A DNA stretch of 6,811 bases, from assembly GCA_020860865.1 (NCBI GenBank), contig JAJBTL010000177.1, positions 1 to 6,811 of the forward strand, read 5' to 3'. The position numbers were made by a program, and so were the translations under genes. This stretch comes from Planctomycetota bacterium (lineage in GTDB: Bacteria > Planctomycetota > SZUA-567). Below are positions 5,895-6,811 of the stretch, piece by piece (the first letter of the stretch is position 1; the number at the start of each line of letters is the position of its first letter). The notes under the pieces were generated by a model. It was given only the letters and a program-made list of their open reading frames with translations, ran no database searches and was not told where the DNA came from.

Positions 5895-5929
5895 AATGGA
5901 TTATCGAAACAGGAACGCAAAGGAGACAC

Positions 5930-6523
5930 ATGGTGATCCGCATATTTCTTGCCTGCTGGTGCGCCCTGAGTATTCTCGGCGGAGCGTCGAGCGCCGGCGA
6001 TTTTGTCGACAAGCTCCCGTTCAACCTCGGTTTTCAACTTGGCTTCGCCATCCGCGTCGTGCCGAGCCGGGCGGATCTGTCCGGCAGTCTCGGCCTCGGC
6101 GTCGCGGTGGACAAGGTCTATTCGGACAAGCAGAAGATGCTGTCGGTAACCGGCACCATAACCAACTATTCGACCGTTCCCGTCGAGGATGTCGCCATGG
6201 CGTTCGCGGTGAACAGTTATATAGAAACCGGCTTCAGCCGGGGACGGGCCGAGGTGGCGCCGTCAACCATCACGCCGGGCGGCACGGCGACGTTTTCCGC
6301 CTATATATTTCTTCAGAGTGAGAAACCGAAATTCGCCATGTACACTATCACCGGACGGTCGCCGCTGGTTCCGGACGAGGGCGTGACAGTTGAATATCCC
6401 CAGGAGTACTTTCCCGAGAACGGTGCGGAGGTGCCTGATGCCGGTCCGGGCGATCCGGCGGGCGAATGGTCCGAACTGGAAGAAATCTATATGACAGATG
6501 AGGATCTTCGAACGGAAAAGTGA
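5930..6523 (+). CDS. Small secreted protein with Ig-like (FxLYD-type) domain
   Basis: The product is 197 residues. MVIRIFLACWCALSILGGAS followed by SAGDF is a Sec signal peptide: a positive residue, a hydrophobic core and a likely cut after the Ala at about 22. There is no lipobox, so it should be released to the periplasm or outside. Residues about 55-140 look like a beta-sandwich of the FxLYD/CARDB kind: LSVTGTITNYSTVPVEDVAM (71-90), then AEVAPSTITPGGTATFSAYI (107-126), the usual gain-of-strand pattern ending in a PGGT turn. Residues about 165-197 are rich in Asp, Glu, Pro and Gly and probably unstructured. AGGAG (5921-5925) sits 4 nt before ATG 5930, which fixes the start; the frame is open further upstream but without a binding site or signal peptide. 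Such domains usually mediate binding or assembly. The gene is alone in its transcription unit. The specific function is unknown and the fold assignment is by pattern only. Confidence 0.82.
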   Translation: MVIRIFLACWCALSILGGASSAGDFVDKLPFNLGFQLGFAIRVVPSRADLSGSLGLGVAVDKVYSDKQKMLSVTGTITNYSTVPVEDVAMAFAVNSYIETGFSRGRAEVAPSTITPGGTATFSAYIFLQSEKPKFAMYTITGRSPLVPDEGVTVEYPQEYFPENGAEVPDAGPGDPAGEWSELEEIYMTDEDLRTEK

Positions 6524-6559
6524 GTGGCAACCCTTCGCTAACCATTATCTCATCGTGTC

Positions 6560-6602
6560 AAAAAGAACGCTCCCATTCATGAAATAATGAAGGGAGCGTT
6601 TT
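6560..6602. terminator. Bidirectional intrinsic terminator between convergent genes
   Basis: AACGCTCCC (6566-6574) pairs with GGGAGCGTT (6592-6600). A single bulged A follows, and then TTCAT (6576-6580) pairs with ATGAA (6587-6591) around a 6-nt loop. On the plus strand the stem ends in TTTT; on the minus strand it runs into CTTTTT. It lies between the secreted-protein stop and the oxidoreductase stop and can serve both. Confidence 0.85.
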
Positions 6603-6641
6603 CAAATATTCTTCTATTACCGTTTTCTTTTTTACGGCAAT

Positions 6642-6811
6642 TTACAGATCAATCCGCCTTCCTTCAGCCGCAGCCCAGTAGGCGGCGTAGAGAAGTTTTG
6701 TCGTGTCGTAGGCGAGGGTGAAATCGGACTGCGGCTTTCGGCCGGTCAGGACGCATTCGGCGAAGTCCTGAAATTCGTCGGTGTAGCCGCGAAGGATTTC
6801 GTCCACGACAA
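6642..6811 (-). CDS. Gfo/Idh/MocA-family oxidoreductase, C-terminal end (5' part outside window)
   Basis: The last 55 residues of a gene that enters from the right edge read VVDEILRGYTDEFQDFAECV, then LTGRKPQSDFTLAYDTTKLL, then YAAYWAAAEGRRIDL and stop. The pattern Y-x-DEF-DF--CV-TG--P, a helix ending LLYAAYWAAAEGR, and a final hydrophobic pair is the usual C-terminus of Gfo/Idh/MocA NAD(P)-dependent sugar or inositol dehydrogenases. Within this family the C-terminal domain shapes the substrate pocket and the Rossmann nucleotide-binding domain lies at the N-terminus, which is not in view. The substrate cannot be inferred. The downstream hairpin at 6560-6602 terminates it. Confidence 0.85.
   Translation of the reverse strand, partial: VVDEILRGYTDEFQDFAECVLTGRKPQSDFTLAYDTTKLLYAAYWAAAEGRRIDL

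Noticed and set aside
6619..6638. CCGT ... ACGG inverted repeat before the oxidoreductase stop
   Set aside because: Only four base pairs around a 10-nt loop; the better terminator lies at 6560-6602.
1..6811. CRISPR array, insertion sequence, tRNA or defence system
   Set aside because: No repeat-spacer pattern, transposase, terminal inverted repeats, tRNA cloverleaf or defence-gene signature was seen; all confident genes belong to ordinary families.

Overview
The window is GC-rich (roughly 57-60% by eye) bacterial chromosomal DNA with clear Shine-Dalgarno sites and intrinsic terminators. It carries six genes, two cut by the window edges. Nothing identifies the taxon firmly. The best hint is a perfect match to the LexA motif described for Verrucomicrobia, together with a Gfo/Idh/MocA dehydrogenase. 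This is compatible with the Planctomycetes-Verrucomicrobia-Lentisphaerae group but is weak evidence.

Layout, left to right. (1) 1-389, minus: N-terminal part of an RtcB-family RNA ligase, leaving the window on the left. (2) 390-1053: a 664-bp gap with a LexA-like palindrome upstream of rtcB, a possible plus-strand promoter and a string of short hairpins leading into the next gene. (3) 1054-2390, plus: a MATE-family multidrug/cation exporter broken by an apparent one-base deletion in a run of four G near 1986. (4) 2431-2468: a bidirectional terminator. (5) 2505-4307, minus: a complete half-size ABC exporter. (6) 4476-4511: a strong minus-strand terminator separating it from (7) 4577-5782, minus: a stand-alone FIST-domain sensor protein. 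(8) 5783-5929: a divergent control region with five near-identical, regularly spaced octamers. (9) 5930-6523, plus: a small secreted protein with an Ig-like/FxLYD-type domain. (10) 6560-6602: a bidirectional terminator. (11) 6642-6811, minus: the C-terminal end of a Gfo/Idh/MocA oxidoreductase.

Most genes look like single-gene transcription units: strands alternate, and hairpin terminators lie at each convergent junction and between the FIST and ABC genes. The two exporters (MATE and ABC) converge and may both serve efflux, but nothing shows they act together. I found no CRISPR array, insertion sequence, tRNA or rRNA, phage gene or clear defence system. The leads most worth following are regulatory: the LexA-like box before rtcB and the octamer array between the FIST gene and the secreted-protein gene.
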